A stretch of DNA of 64,000 bases from Patagioenas fasciata (lineage: Eukaryota > Chordata > Aves > Columbiformes > Columbidae). The DNA lies in contig NC_092560.1 in the NCBI RefSeq assembly GCF_037038585.1, positions 61,508,049-61,572,048 of the forward strand. Reading direction: 5' to 3'. Both the position numbers and the translations under genes were made by a program. The notes beneath the pieces were generated by a model. The model did not search any database, was not told the origin of the DNA, and saw nothing but the letters and a program-made list of their open reading frames with translations. This document shows, in pieces, positions 24,501-39,500 of this stretch (position 1 is the first letter of the stretch; each line of letters starts with the position of its first letter).

Positions 24501-27500
24501 CCATCAGCGGTAGCATAAATGCCTTGTAATCTTTCAGCCACTAACAAGAGATGCAAATTTGCTGACTTTAAAAGATCACTTTTCATGGCTACATATTCTA
24601 CATGGGACCAGTGCACTGTATCTATTGTATTTCTGTAATTTCTCCGCCTTCTTCATATTTTGGAGCACTGTACACACTAAGCCTAAATGTTTTGTTTTCA
24701 ATTATTTTTTTCTTCTACATTTTGTATATCTGCAGCACAATTTGTGTGCACATCAGGAATGGGTGTTGAGCCTCAGTTTGTTAGTTTCATTCTTAACAGA
24801 TAGACTTAATTATTTGGTAGTTAATCTTGCACACAACTTGGCAAACTATGTGATTGCTTTTTTATGTATCTTTTCATGTATTTTGCTGAGAGACCCTAAA
24901 TGCTATGGAAACATTACCTATTTCTTAAGATGATAGAACTACTGGAGCTTTCTGATGCAATGAGGTTCATGCTTCCTGAAAATGTTGAAGTGAACCGTGT
25001 AATAAACACCACTATTAAGTATGCAGAGATTCAAGACTGAGGACTGTGTATTTTTTACTGGAGACACTAAGTGTAACAACATATTTTTAGGTTCATTTAA
25101 AATAGTTGGTATATTCTTTCGTTGCCATAGGATTCTTCCTTTGAAGATAGATATGATGGCTATCTGACTTTGGTAGAATATGTGCAAGACTTCCTAAATC
25201 ACCTCACCGAGCAACCGGGTTGTTTTGAAACTGAAATAGCACAGTTTGCCGAAACACTGAATGGCTGGGTCACTGAGGATGAAGCTTTACAAGAACTTGT
25301 TGAACTCATCTATCAGCAGGTAGCCTGTGTATTCTGTCATATAATGTGGATGGTATGCCTCTGTTACATAGTGTCCAAGATAAACATAATTTTTATGAAA
25401 TTGTATCTACGTAATATTATAATGGCTTGAATTTTTCTTTTTAGATCGAAACATAAGGAAAGATTTTGCTCAATAAATTCAAATGGTAACTCAACTCTGG
25501 GATACTTGGATGTTTGATAAATTTTTGCAGTTTACTCTGTTTCATTTGTTGGATATTTGGATTTCCTGGGGCACACACCAGAGCTGAAATTATGGCACTT
25601 AAAGGGAGTTGTATTTGAATTGCTGCATTTATACAGTAGAGATTGAAGAAGTCTTTAGCAATGTCAGAGTTGTACATTTTTATTCTATCCTGCAAAAAGA
25701 TTTCTTCATAACACTTAAATACTTTTTCTTCCTTGGTATTTTTAAAAAATTAAATTTATACCTACTGCACACATCACCCTTTGGGAAACGCTGCTTTATT
25801 AACATGCTTTCTTCTTCTTTTGCGATATCTGTATTTGAGAACAGCGTAATTGGAGGGAAGGAAAGCTTTTCTAGTGGTAACTAGGTCCAGTTCAATTGAT
25901 GGCCATGGTAATGAGGACAGAGACCTTGAGCTGAACTCTGTACTAATTGGGAGAGCCATTGGAAGTAACAGCTTAATATTTGTTGCTTAGCAAAGGAGCT
26001 GCTGTTACTGCCTTTTGGGCTTGCTGCAAAGAATGAAGTCACACCTGTGCTTGGTATTTATTACATTGGGTATACCTCACTTTCCTGGGTTTGTTGTTTT
26101 CAAATTCTACCTTGAAGAATTTTTTTATTCACCTGCTAAGTGCAAATACTTGCAGAATATTTTTGCTGTAAAATAACCTAGGGTATGTTAAAGCTGCATG
26201 ACTGGTTGATCATTGTAAAGAACTATGGAGGCTCAGGTTTCTTATTTTATCCTACAGAACTGCTGCACATTTAATTCAGAACCATTTAGTTAAATGTTAA
26301 GATTACCTATGCTGTGCTTGGCTGCATCATTTTCCTGTCCTTTATTTGAACACATAGAGGATAGTTTAAAAAAATTAGCATGTTCCATAGAACTTTATTG
26401 AAAAAAAGAAAAGAAATTATCCCATTTTTAATTTCATATATGTTAAATACATTGACTCTCCTTTAATGTAAGTGTTTATGTTGCTTCTTCCTGTCACCTC
26501 CCATGTAAAAGTCCAGTGTTAGGGTTGGCTGTGCCTAACTTAACTCAAAAGCACTGAGTGTTATCAGTCTGAAATCAGGTGAAAAATAAAACTTGGTGCA
26601 AAATAAGCTGTGCTAGTGTGCGAAAGCATCTGGTTTTAGTTTTGTTGCATGTCAGGGTAGGATTGTGTTCAAGTGTATCTCGACTAAGCTTCTTATTCTT
26701 CTGTCTTGAGCAGAGGCTCAAGTATTTGTGTTTCCTGGCTTATAAAAAAATTGCAGAAGTGTATTTATGAACATCTGCTTATAAATAAAAACTGAATTCT
26801 GTTTTACTATCTTAATTATTTAAACTTGTGTCTTCCAAAGGCACTTCAGTTCTTTCCAGCGACTTTTTGCACACAGTACAGTTACACTGAGTGTGTATTT
26901 TTCTCTGCCTGTCAAAGGTAACTAACTGTAATGCACTGACATGCTGATGACAAGATGCTTTTTTTCAAAAATGTTAGAAGCAGAGGCAAAAGGAATGTTC
27001 CAAGCTGATAAATCCACAGGAGAAGTTGAACGAATTCTTAGTATTCCTGGGGTTTTTAGTTGGAGCTGATGGAGTTACTTACACCGAAACCTCTTTTCAC
27101 TGAAGCTATATTTGAGAAATAATCTTAAATTCAAGTGTTGTTAGAAGAGTTTAAAACAAATGAACACTAATAAATTGTCAAAATAAGGGGGTATTCTGTG
27201 TGAAGATCTGTGAGTGGTTGAATGTAGACTTTGAATTCTCAATTACTTTTTTCCACCTCTTGAAATTTTGAAGTCTCAGATTTAAAGTATTTTAAGAAAG
27301 TGCTCGATTTAAAGTGTGTAATTCCATTGCTACCACCAGTTTTTAAATTATAAAAGTGTAATTGTTCAACAGTAGCAGGACTTCTTTTAGAAAAAAAAAA
27401 AAGGACTCATCAAGACCTATTAACTGTAATGATACAGTTTTAGCCTTTGAATCAGGAATTTGCTATTCTGCACATTGCTGGAGCACATACAGGAGAAGGT

Positions 27501-30500
27501 ATTTCCTTGCTTTCCATGTTCTTGTACTCTTTCCCTGGGCATTTTGTATTGCCAAAAATAGATTCTGGGATAAATAGCTCTTAAACTGAATGAAGGTGTC
27601 TTTATTCAAATTGTTTTAATGTACTCATTGGTCCTTGAGAGAGTTTGCATCCTTGAAAAAGTGTCTTAATGTCCACTGTTTTGGGGAGGGTTTTGTTTTG
27701 GTTTTTGTTTGTTTTTTTGGTTTTGGGTTTTTTTAATGCACAGTTTGTAAGTGACCTTCAGACACCTTTTGAATTAAGTCACAATGGAGAAGCAGAGTTG
27801 AGGACACGTGACATAACGGTGATTGTTTTCTTAAAGCCACAAAATCACAGTATAATGATTTCTTCAAGTGCTGAAATCCATATAGAAAAGTGTTGATGAG
27901 ATGGAAAAAATAAACATGGCATATAGTAATATTAATTTTCTGCTCTGCAGTTGTCTAATCAAGTGTTGTTAAACACAGCTTTCAAAAAAGCTTTTAAAGA
28001 TACTTCCTGATAGCCTAATCATGACTTTTAATGAATAATTAATTTTTCCACTTTTTTTTTTTTTTTTGGAAGGCTACGTCCGTCCCAAATTTTTCCTACA
28101 TGGGAGCACGGTTGTGTAACTATCTATCTCACCATCTAACCATTAGTCCACAAAGTGGGAACTTCCGACAGTTGCTACTTCAAAGGTCAGTATCAGCATG
28201 TAATTTTAAGCCCGTTACTTCCTCAGGTTACATGTCTTCCTATTTTGTGTATAACTCTTAATGTTGTGTGCAAAGAGGTATATATTTAAAATAGAAGTTT
28301 ACATTGAGGATTGTTAAAGCACATGTACATACTGAATATCAAATACATTTTTTTAAATATTTTAAAATATGGAAGTATGACTCCATTCGGAGTTCTGTAG
28401 GTTCTTTTGAACTATCTTGGACTAATCCCAAATTACAGGATAAATTGAAGGTTAGTGAATGCTAAATACACATATGTGTACTGTTGTCTTCCTTTGACTC
28501 TTGACAGGGCTTAATTATGTTTTTTTCTTTATTTACTTTTCTGGCTGGAGTCGCTGTGTAAAGTTTATTCTTTGATCAGCTAGTTGTTTTTCATAAAATA
28601 GGTACATAAAATCCAGAAGGATAAGTTTCTGAAGTTTCCCGTTACTACAGTGTTCTGATGGCTTACTTGTTTGAGAAGTTCCTTTCCCATACATTTTCCA
28701 TAACAGAGCATGGATTCCAGAAATTCTTCTAAAATAAGTAATTTATTTGCAAGGTACAGCATAAAGCAGCTGAAGCTGGATACGTCCTAGAGAGGGACAC
28801 TCAGCAGGAAAAAAAATTAAGACAGTTATACCCCCACAATCCAAGTCCTCAGCCTGTGCATGTCATCCTGGGCCATCTACAAAATCAGAGTCTGGGGTGT
28901 CCCCATTCTTTATTGGATCTGTTTGTTTTTGTCAGGAAGGCTGTCCGTTAATGTTCTGACCTTCCTTCAGTTGCTGTTTTGCATCTGCAGCTGGAAAAAA
29001 CAAATTCTTGACAATAGTCAAAACATTCTTCTATTTTGTCTTCTGTTAGTCATGGTCCTGTTCCTTATCTCCAGGGATGCAGTTCCTCTTATCTTCTAGC
29101 TTGTAGACTCTAAGGCCTTTTTGTACTTCAGGAAGCAGAAGGTTTCAAAGGTTCACAGCTTGTGGAAGTTGTTCTCAGCAAAATTACTTATGCTAAGCAA
29201 ATTCTATACCAGCAGTTTCTAAACAAGTTCTACAAAAAGCTGTATACCAAGTAATTCAGGAAGCTAAGGCAGTCTGTTCTCTATTAATCCTCTCTTTGTT
29301 TTTGGTATGCATTGCTGCTAATATGTGAAGCAGAGTTCATGAAGTTTTTCTAAACACATTATCATCTTTCTAAGTTTTGTATACAAAATGGTTATTAGTA
29401 TGAGGTACAGTAAGGCTAAACCTAGTACGACAACTACAGGATGCAACATGTGGTTGTATATTCCAGTTGTATGCATGACTAGCCCAAGAGGGTTTCCCAC
29501 TAGTGGTGGTCTCGATCTTGAAGTCTTTCAATTGTACTGTGTCTTTATTTTATATCATGGTTGACAGTGATCAAAGCGTTTTGTCCACTTTCTTTGGCTT
29601 ATTTCAGAGCTTGGTGTAGCTCATGATACTGTAGTAATTTTCTTACTAGTGTGAGGTTTATTCCAATGGGTACAGGCAGTAAATCTTGGCATAGTGTATA
29701 GTTACATTGTAACAATTGGTGGGAGGTTACAATGGCTGAATCATTAAAAGTACAGCCTGTAATTTTGGTACAATTACAGATAGAATTATTTGAGTGATTG
29801 CTTATATCCACAAGCACATTGTCTATGAATATAGAATTACAAAGTGTTCTCATACAAATGCATTCCTTTCTACTGTGCTGTCGAGGGTTAGGATTGTGGG
29901 GTGACAATCAAAGCCTGGCAGATGTATTGTTAACCTCTTCTCCCCCCCACTTCCCCCTTTTTCCCCTCCCTCTCCCCCTTCCCACTCAGGACAGGCGATC
30001 GGGAGGGAAAGAAGGACAGAGAGAAGAGAGTTGGAAAAGTTAAAGATGTTTTACTAATGCTACTAATAAGAATAGAGAAAATAATACAAAATATACAAAA
30101 CCAATCTTGTAAGTCTCAGCAACTGCAGAACCAGCACCCAAAGTCCTGGATTAGACTCTGTAGCCAACCGGAGCTGGATTCAGTCTCTCACTAGGCCTCA
30201 GTTTGCAGGGACGACCAGCAAGGTCCTCTCCTAATGTCAGCCATGAGGAAAAAAAGGGAAAAGGCAAAGGGACGAGATCCTCGTGATCTCCCACTTTTAT
30301 ATGAAGTATTCACGTGAATGGAATGTTATACACCGTTGGTCAGTCTCTCGGACATCAGTTTCTCATTGCCCCTCTCACGAGATGTCCATCCGTGCTTATC
30401 AATAAGTTTGCATTCCATTGCTAGGTTTAACCAAAACATGTGTCGGGTTCTCCAGGAAAATGCAGCTAATATGAAGGCTTTAGCTGACAGGCAAAAATTC

Positions 30501-33500
30501 ACTAAAAGAGAAACTTGTTTTTAACAAAACCAGGACATATGTGCTCAAATACAGTTTCAGGGGTTTCATCAGGTTGCGGTTCAAAATGACAGATGCTTTG
30601 TTCAGAATCAAGATAAATACCTCAAGCCTTAATGTCATTACTCTCACAGATAAATCCTTGGTGTTTCTGCTCAAGGCATGTACTAACAGTAATAGCTTGC
30701 CAATTATTTTTTTCCGTTTTCCTATGTTATATATTCTGATGAATACAGTTCCGTTATTTTTTATTTCTACAGTTTAATGATGATTAGACTTTGTAGTTGA
30801 CAAAAATGCTGCCTTCTTAAATGGATATATTTCCTTTTAAATTTTACTGCATGACATTTGAACAGGTAGTACACTGTAATACTTAAGAATTCTTTAGGAA
30901 TTAGCCCTTTGTTCTTTAAGGCTTTAAAAGCTTCAGGCTACTTCTTATTTTAAAAGCTTTGTGTAGTCCAGCTATGTTTAGGAACAAAAGCATCATAAAC
31001 TTCAACAGTGATGCATTCAGATGACCTTGCATCAGGAATGGTACCTTATGAAGATGATGAAAGTATTTTTTTCCCTTGTCCCAAAGCAGATGAGCCTTTT
31101 TGCTTTCAAAATGATCACTCGTGTCTTTTGTGGGGTTTTTTTGACTATGTTTTTCAGTTGAACATGAAGGAAATCTCTGTTAACATTGGATTGTCTGATT
31201 CCTGTTTTTTAAAGCCAGCCAAATAGATAACATTCATTTTAGCACCCTGAAGCCATGAGTTTAAGGTTGCTTATGTTTTCATTGCTAATATGGATTAAAC
31301 TGAGGGGGAAGAGGGGCAAACAACCTAACAGTATGACCACAGAGAGCTCCTCTTCTGTTATTCAGACCACGTTGGTACCTTTAATTTTCTATTTCAGCTG
31401 CTTAGATTTTTTTTTTTTTCAGTTTCTCTGATTGTTCTTAATCCATTAAATAACCACTGAGAATACACTATAAGTTGTCTGACTTTCCTTTTATCTCAAA
31501 TATTTTTTTAATTCTGTTTTTGAACTGCTATGTAAACGTATATTTTTGACACAGTTTTTGGATACTGGAAAAAATACCTCCTTGTCATGTTATCCTAATC
31601 CTCTGTATTTGTATTTCTATCTGAATTATAGAATTGTAGAATGGTTTGGGTTGGAAGGGACCTTAAAGAGATCATCTAGTTCCAACCCCCTTGCAGGGAC
31701 CTCTTCCACTAGACCAGGTGGCTTATAGCTCTGTCCCTGTCCAGCCTGGCCTTGAACACTTCCAGGGATGGGGCATTCACAAGTTCTCTGGGCAACCTGT
31801 TCCAGTGCCTCATCACCCTCACAGCAAATAATTTCTTCCTAATATCTAATCTAAATCTAGCCTCTTTCAATTTAAAACTATTACCCCTTATCCTATCACT
31901 ACACTTCCTGATAAAGAGTCCCTCCCTTTCTTAAGAGCCTCCTTTAAGTATTGAAAGGTCACAGTAAATTCTCCCTGAAGCCTTCTGTTCTGCAGGCTGA
32001 ACAACCCCAACTCTCTCAGCCTGTCTTCTTAAGGAGAACTATTCCAGCCCTCTGATAATTTCTGTGGCCCCCTCTGAACCCTCTCCAACAGGTCCCTGTG
32101 CTTCCTATGCTGAGGTCTTCAGACCTGGATGCAGGACTCCAGGTGCAGTCTCACCAGAGCAGAATAGATGGGCAGGATCACCTCCCTCAGTCTGCTGCCC
32201 ACGCTTCTCTTGATGCAACTCAGGATACAGTTGTCTTTCTGGGCTGCAAGTGCACATTGCTAGGTCATGTTAAGCTTCTCATCAGTCAACACCTCCAAGT
32301 CCTTCTCCTCAGGACTGCTCTCAATCCATTCTCCACCCAGCCTGTATTTGTGTTTGGGATTGCCCTGCATCAAGTGCAGGATATTGCACAGTTTCATCTT
32401 GCTGTGTCAGATACCTCAGTGCTTGAAAACATAATTATGCAATCATATGTATTCATCTAAAAGGACACAAGACCATAGTGTTTTTGTGAAGTCCTTGTGT
32501 TTCCTTCACAAATCATACTTCCCAGCATTCAGCATTTAACAGTTTTAATGAAGTTCATCAGCTCTTAGCATTCTGTTAAATACATAGCATGTTATATATG
32601 ATGGGATGTTATATATGATGGCATGTCTGCAGATGATATGATGTTTTGTTGTGTGTTTTTATAGGTGTCGAACAGAGTATGAAAACAGAGATGAAGCTAC
32701 CAAAGGAGAGGAGACGACTCGAAAACAATTTCATGCTTTTGTGCTGTTCTTAGCTGAACTTTACCTTAACCTAGAGGTAAGAAGAAAGTTGTATGTCAAG
32801 TGGTTTTTCATTACATTTTTTGTTGTGTTTAGGTAAACACTGACATGGGATATAATTCGAGGTGTTTTTCTAAAGGAGAGGGGAATAAAGTAACAGAACT
32901 TTAGAACAGTTTTGTTATAACTTGTCCAAGAAACAGATTTTAAAAAAGGACAAGATCATTAGAAACAGAAGTGTATAAAGATTAAAGATTATTTTTAAAT
33001 AGTGTAAGACTTCATAAAAAGAACCAGCCATAAACCACCTTTGGAATGAAGTTTTTGGTATTTTGTCTGGCAAAACCCCCAAATGACTACATTTAACCAA
33101 CACAGGAAATGTTACAACCTAGGAGAAGCCCGTCAGGATCAATAACCCATGTAATTCAATATTCAGCCACTAATAGGAGCTATTATCAAACCCTTGAGGA
33201 AAGCATGGAAATCCTTAAAATAAGCAATTAAAAATGCAGGTCTTTAACCATATTTCCTCTGAAAATTGAGTCCTTGGCTAGTGCATGAATTATGAAATCT
33301 TTGTTTTAGAGTGTACAAAAAGTGTATGGACAAGCAAAACTTATTTGACTGTTATACCCGTGAGTTCAGTAACTTCATTTACTGTAGTAGTGTACTCGAA
33401 GTATATTTTTGTGTGGATTATTTCAGTGGTTTGCTTTAAACAGGCACTATAAAAACGTTTTGCTGACGTGAGGAAAGAAAATAATTCTCTGACTCTTACA

Positions 33501-36500
33501 TTTCTGTTCATAAGTGGGCCTTGAAATCTGTTTTTCAGTTGCTAGAAGTAAAAAGGAAGATTTGCAAAGGGTTTGGGGAAGGGGGAGTTGTGCAGTTCTG
33601 TGGTGTCTACCATTTATTTTTAAACAATTTTCTATAAAATTTTAAATACATAAAGAGTGCCTGGTAGAAGTAAGCCACTACAGCTGCAGAGAACACATGA
33701 TGTAGGGTGGGAAAGAGCATGGGATTCTGACAATTTGGGATTTTATGGGCCATTTGCCAGGCATTTGGTAGTTTCTCTTAGCAATTTATTAGCAAACAAA
33801 AAAAAGTGCTAGACATGCATTGCTATGTACATGTCAGAATTGTAATTATTCAAAGTCTGTGTTCTAAAATAGTTACAGTATGTGGCATGTTCTTCCAACT
33901 AAAGTGCTCAACTATGTTGATCACAAAATCATGCAGCATTCAAGAGAGAAAATCTAACTAAATTAATTTCTAAGGCTTAAGTCTTTTAAATGTTTCTATG
34001 TATTTTGCAGATTAAAGGAACAAAGGGACAGGTGACACGAGCAGAAATTCTTCAAGAAGGCCTTCGGGAATTACTAAACTCACTATTCTCTAATCCTGTG
34101 GACAGTAATTTGATATGTGCCGTGAAGCTGCTGAAGGTGAGACAGTAGTTTTCAAAAACAGTTTTTTTCACTTTTCTACCTTTGGGAGCAGTGGAGGAAA
34201 CTGCCAATGAGGAAGTGTTTATAGGGCTTTATGCATTACATCATTAGCAGAGCAAGCTGTAGGGTTTTTTTTCTTAGTATCATTGTGAAATTGAGTCAAC
34301 AAAAACATAACATGCTGCTCTATAAGTAAAAAGTGAGGCTGTTTGTGTACACACAAGAGCAATAGAACGAAAACCAAGGCACAAAGGAGTTAGAAGCAGT
34401 CCATTCAGGTCTCATTTTGCTGTTTCTGGTGTGAGAGGAAACTGTAACCAACTTGAATGAATTAATGAGCTTTTGGCTATGTTGTCCGTTCTGAAGGACA
34501 CTCAGCAGCTAAAGTCTACCACTTTCTGTGGCAAAAAGTTCTTGATATCAGTTATTTTACACTGTATTGTCTGCATCATTATTACTGTAGAAATTTATAT
34601 ATTTCTCTTTTGTGACCAAACCTCTTTGCTTTTACATTTTACTTTTTCTTTAAAAAATTCTTACCCTCTATGCAGTGAGAAAATTTATCTTCACTAGCCA
34701 TGGTTATATGCATAATTGGGAAACCACTCTTTATTTTAGGAATTAAGACAAAAGGCTAAGCAGTATTTCTGTGGAGTTTTGTTTCTGTCTTGGGGAGGGT
34801 TGGTTGGTTTGGTTTTCCTTATTGTTCCCCATTTCTCCACTGCACTACTTTTTAGACTTTTCTCTCCTGAATTCCAATTCTGGCAGTTTCTTTTGGTATG
34901 GTAAATAGGGAACAGCAAGAAAGGTTTTACACCTTCCAATTTAAGCCCTTCATTTGAAATTTGGATGTTTAAGCAGGTTGCTTCATAGCAGGTGTGAGGT
35001 TGTGTTCAACAAGCACATTCACTTCTGTGGTAAATCCTTACATTGGCAGTGCCTCTGAGGCAAGGCCCACTGAAGGACCTCTCAAAAAGGCAGTACAGAA
35101 ATTAGGAAGCTTTCCTATGCTGCTGGTTTTTTAAGATCATTCTCCAAAGAAGATGGAGGTCTCACTATTTCTATGGATATTCTTGGAACATTTATTTTTG
35201 TTCATAGCATCCATTCTAAAATAAAAGACAGTGATCCAAACTATTTTATGATACGTTGCTAAATCTAAAAGGTGTTACAGAACAGAGACTTGGGTTTTTT
35301 GAACACAAGTGTTTTCTAATGTCTTATAGTATCTACAAATACGGGAGTGTATCTGCAGCTAGTTTGGGCTACCTCATGAAACCTTGATTCCACTGCTGAA
35401 GCAATAAATGTCTCCTGTTGTGATTACTATTTAATATAGTGACAGATACAGGTTTTTCACCCGTTTGCTTCACAATATGTTTATTTTTAATTAAGCCTTC
35501 TTGGTGCTATTATCTAGAATCAAGGTGGGACTGCAGTACAAAACTAGGAATACCAAACAAGTACTGAGGTGCTTGCTTTTATGTTTGCTTTTTATTCCTG
35601 TTCATCATCAGGTACCGTTCCAAGCATTTTGGATCATGTAATATTTATGCTGAGTACATCAGGAACTGCTACTAACTTTGATCATAGTGGCAAACTATTT
35701 TTTTCTGATTTAACTACTGTGCAATTATTGGGCAATGAAGTACCTACTGTTAACATGAAAGGCTTTCCTCCACAGCAGTTCTAAACTGCTACTAAGGCTT
35801 TATCAGCAGCAGCTTCAGTATCACAGATTTTATGAATTGAAATTCAGGCTGGCTCAGTCAGATAATTTTGGCTAATCTTATGTATACTCAGATGAAATTC
35901 TGTGGCGTGTCTGATGCTAGCTGAATTGACTGAAGTGTTTCTAAAGTTTCTTAAACTTTGTTGTTCTCAGGTAAGCTGGTGGCATCATCTGCAAAAATAA
36001 GGTCTCCTTTTTCATAGCATATACTTAAATAAGATCTGACAAATGCCAGTCACTGGAGTTATTTCAAAATAATATTTCAAGACTGAAAGAAGTCTCTGTG
36101 AACTTCTAGGTAATATAAACATTGGACATAGAGCTACCATATTGTCTCTAGTCTAAAACAATTTACAAGATCTGTTAATCTGTTTAGCAAAAAGAACAGG
36201 CGATTGGGAGCTTCAGCCCTCAGGTGGTCACGCATTGCATCTAAATGTTTTGAATTGTTATAGAATCTCTTCTGTTGACACTTTATTAAAGTTTTGTAAT
36301 TTTCTTTTAAAAAAATGTTAATCCCTTGTCTTTAGTTGACAGGCTCAGTTTTAGAAGATGCCTGGAAAGAAAAAGGAAAGAATGATATGGAGGAAATGAT
36401 TCAAAGAATTGAAAATGTTGTGTTGGATGCAAACTGTAGTAGGTGGGAAGATAAATTTATGTGTAGCATTTTGTTTTTATACTAAACATAACATCTTAAA

Positions 36501-39500
36501 ATCTTCAAGAATAATAAACATGTCCAAAACATTATATTTAAAAGTTTTCTTTTTGAAAAGTAAGGGGATATTTGGGTCACTTCCCACAGGAAAGAAAAAA
36601 AGAGGGGGTTTGGGTTTGTTGGCTGCATTTTGTTGTTGTTGGGTTTTTTTAATCTTTTAATAGAGATGCATGTTCCACTCTAATTTTTTTTTCTTTTTTT
36701 TAACCTTTCAGGTCTTGAATTCTTCCATAAGTGCTTTAGGCTCTAAGAGCAAGTATAGATACAAAGAGACAATAGTGACGATATCTCGTAGTATATACTT
36801 TAAAATCCTAATTTAACAGTATTAGATATATACAAACAGTATTAAATATAGACAGATCACTGTAAATATCAAGGCAAAATGGAATATGCTTTGGCTTTTA
36901 TTTTCTGCAGACCATACTTTTTTGGCAGGGTCTTACTACAGTCTGGAAAAAACGAGTGGTTGGTTAATGTAGCCTGCTGTTTAATTTGCAGTGAACTGCA
37001 TGCATGAAGTTATCTGATTCTGCTGCACTTCATTCTCAGCTTCTTGCAAACTTACAAAAACCTATAGAGGGTTCAGACACAGTGACCTGATCTCTTCCTG
37101 CATGAAGGAAGGCCAACAATACAGCTCATAGCATTTGTGGGTTGTAATTGAGCTGCCCCCAGGGAAGAGGAGGAAAATTTTGCTTCACTAACCAGAGAAA
37201 ATTGATAGTACGAGCTGAGGCTTCAAAGACGTAGAAGTACAAACATTTTTTAATAGAGAAAACAACCGAAGATTTTATTTACTTATTTATTCCTTAATGA
37301 GACTCTTCTCCATGGACTTGCTTACAAGAAGAAAGCCATTTCTCTTATTTTAGGGGTGAAATGAGTGGTAGTATCTAATGAATTTGAGTCATTTCTTCTC
37401 ACAGTTGACTGCAGAATTTCAGTGTGATTAAGAGGGCTAAATTTGGGAGCATAAATTAGATTATTAAAATGCAATTTGAAGATCCTCCTCCTGGTTTTTC
37501 CCATTACTGTCCTTTTATCAGAAAAGGATTTGTTCCTCAACTTGTGCTGCAGGTTTGGTATCTTGATTAAAAACTACAGCAAGTTCTGTTTCTTGTGGGC
37601 TTCTCACTTTACCATAGAGGAAACGGGGAGAGTGACTATCTCATAACTGACACAAAAAAAGCAACTAGACTTGCAGCGGGGGATGAGGGGGGAAGAACAC
37701 ACACCACTAAAAATTATTTGCAGACTGGAACAAATTTTCTGCTTTTTATAGTCTGGGAGACTTAACTATCTAGCATTTGCAAGATAAGCCCCATATCTTG
37801 CCTCGCACAAAACATTCTAACTTCTGTAGTGCTTCTCTTTATTTCAGAGATGTGAAGCATATGCTTCTGAAACTAGTAGAACTGCGATCAAGTAACTGGG
37901 GTAGAGTTCATGGAACTTCTCCACTTACAGAAGCTACCCCTGAAAATGACCCAAACTATTTTATGGTAAGAATTTACAGACACTTAAGTTGCTTAATTTA
38001 ACATGAATTTAATTTGATTCATGGGTGGTCACATTGCTGAAAACTACAAACAGCTGTTATCTCTGAATGCATATTAACATTCTGTATAAATTTGTTCTTA
38101 GAATGAGCCAACATTTTACACTCCTGATGGTATTCCTTTCACTGCAGCAGATCCAGGTACGTCACAAGTTTAGTACATCTGTCTTCTCTATCTTCTCTAA
38201 AAAGTTGTAATTAGGTTTATGTCCTGTCAAAGTACATAAAGTTGTTCTTCAGATATCTGAAACTTGTACAACTTGAAAGACAAAATGATGTTGGAATTCC
38301 TGGCTTTGTGTAACACATGATGTATTCTTCATTAAAAGAAGGTAAATGTTTGAAATGGAGAATATGTACTTGAGTTCATATAGTTCATAAGAATTTTTGC
38401 TACAGTCCTCAGTACTTGGTATCTCCAGGAAGGCAGAAATCTTCAAGTCTTCTTTTGCTCGTCTACTGTTAGTAGCAAAAGATTTTTCTTCTTCCTTAGT
38501 TTATTTGCTTTCTATAACCTGAGTACAACATCGCATAGCATGCATCATTTGAAGCAAAGACATCTGTGACTAAAGTTCTCTGGGAAGATAGGTACCGTTC
38601 TTGGAGGACAATGGATGTCCTGAGAAAACTCTGTTTTTTCTATAATATGTTTCATGCCATTTATGGCTTCATTAAATAGGCTATTTTCAAATTGTACAGA
38701 AGTATGCTAATTTAGAGGACTAGTCTTACATATTACTCAGACTCATTTTTATTTTGCCAGATTACCAAGAAAAATACCAGGAGCTGCTTGAAAGAGAGGA
38801 TTTTTTTCCAGATTATGAAGAAAATGGAACAGATTTATCAGGATCTGGAGACACGTATGTTTTCTTTTTGAGTAATAGGTTTTTGTAATACTAGTTATTT
38901 TTACTGCAGAATTAAGAATCCAATCTTGATAAAAATGAAACTAAATAGCAACTTTTTAGCTCAACAATGGAAGTTATGTATTTGTTCAGGTATAAGTTGG
39001 TTTGTAATCGCACAAGTTTGAGACGAATTTTATATTATCCAACTGAGTAGGGTAATTAAATTTCAGAAATTTATACACGTGTACAAACACACTCCCTTCT
39101 GCATTAAAAAAAAAAAGGAAAGTAAAGCAAAGCACCAGATCTTCAAGTGTTGGTAACAAGGCAGCCTGAATTCATTTGACTGATGCACATACGCATTCTA
39201 ACTAGAGATGATTACAGAATTTTCAGAGTCCTTCGAAGAGAGGTTTTGAAGTTTCTTTCCTCAGAGTAAGTAGTGTTCCCTCAATTAAATCACTATTCAT
39301 TATTCCTGTAGAACAAAACCAGCAACCCAGTGGCAAAGGGGGAGGCAGTAGATGGGAATATAGTCTGACTTCTGACACCAGTTTATAGGAATTTAATAGG
39401 TAACTAGTAAAAAGAAGTATGGTCTAAAATAAATTGCTCTGAGCTTTGGGCCCATGTGCTTGAAGGAGGACTTTCAGATCATTATTTGGTACCTAGGAAC

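Larger units (their letters stand above)
20017..25130 (+). other. PAIP1 intron 2
   Basis: 5.1 kb of AT-rich intron with a T-rich tract (22225-22255), a CR1 ORF2 fragment (22829-23066) and a weak older CR1 piece (23532-23640). No exon seen. Confidence 0.65.
28186..32664 (+). other. PAIP1 intron 4 (repeat-rich)
   Basis: Holds an ERV env-like remnant, a probable solo LTR, a long CR1 fragment (all minus strand) and two copies of an ATGTTATATATGATGG-type unit near 32588-32622. Confidence 0.7.

Noticed and set aside
32098-32460. 120-codon plus-strand frame in PAIP1 intron 4
   Set aside because: It is the antisense of the CR1 3' region.
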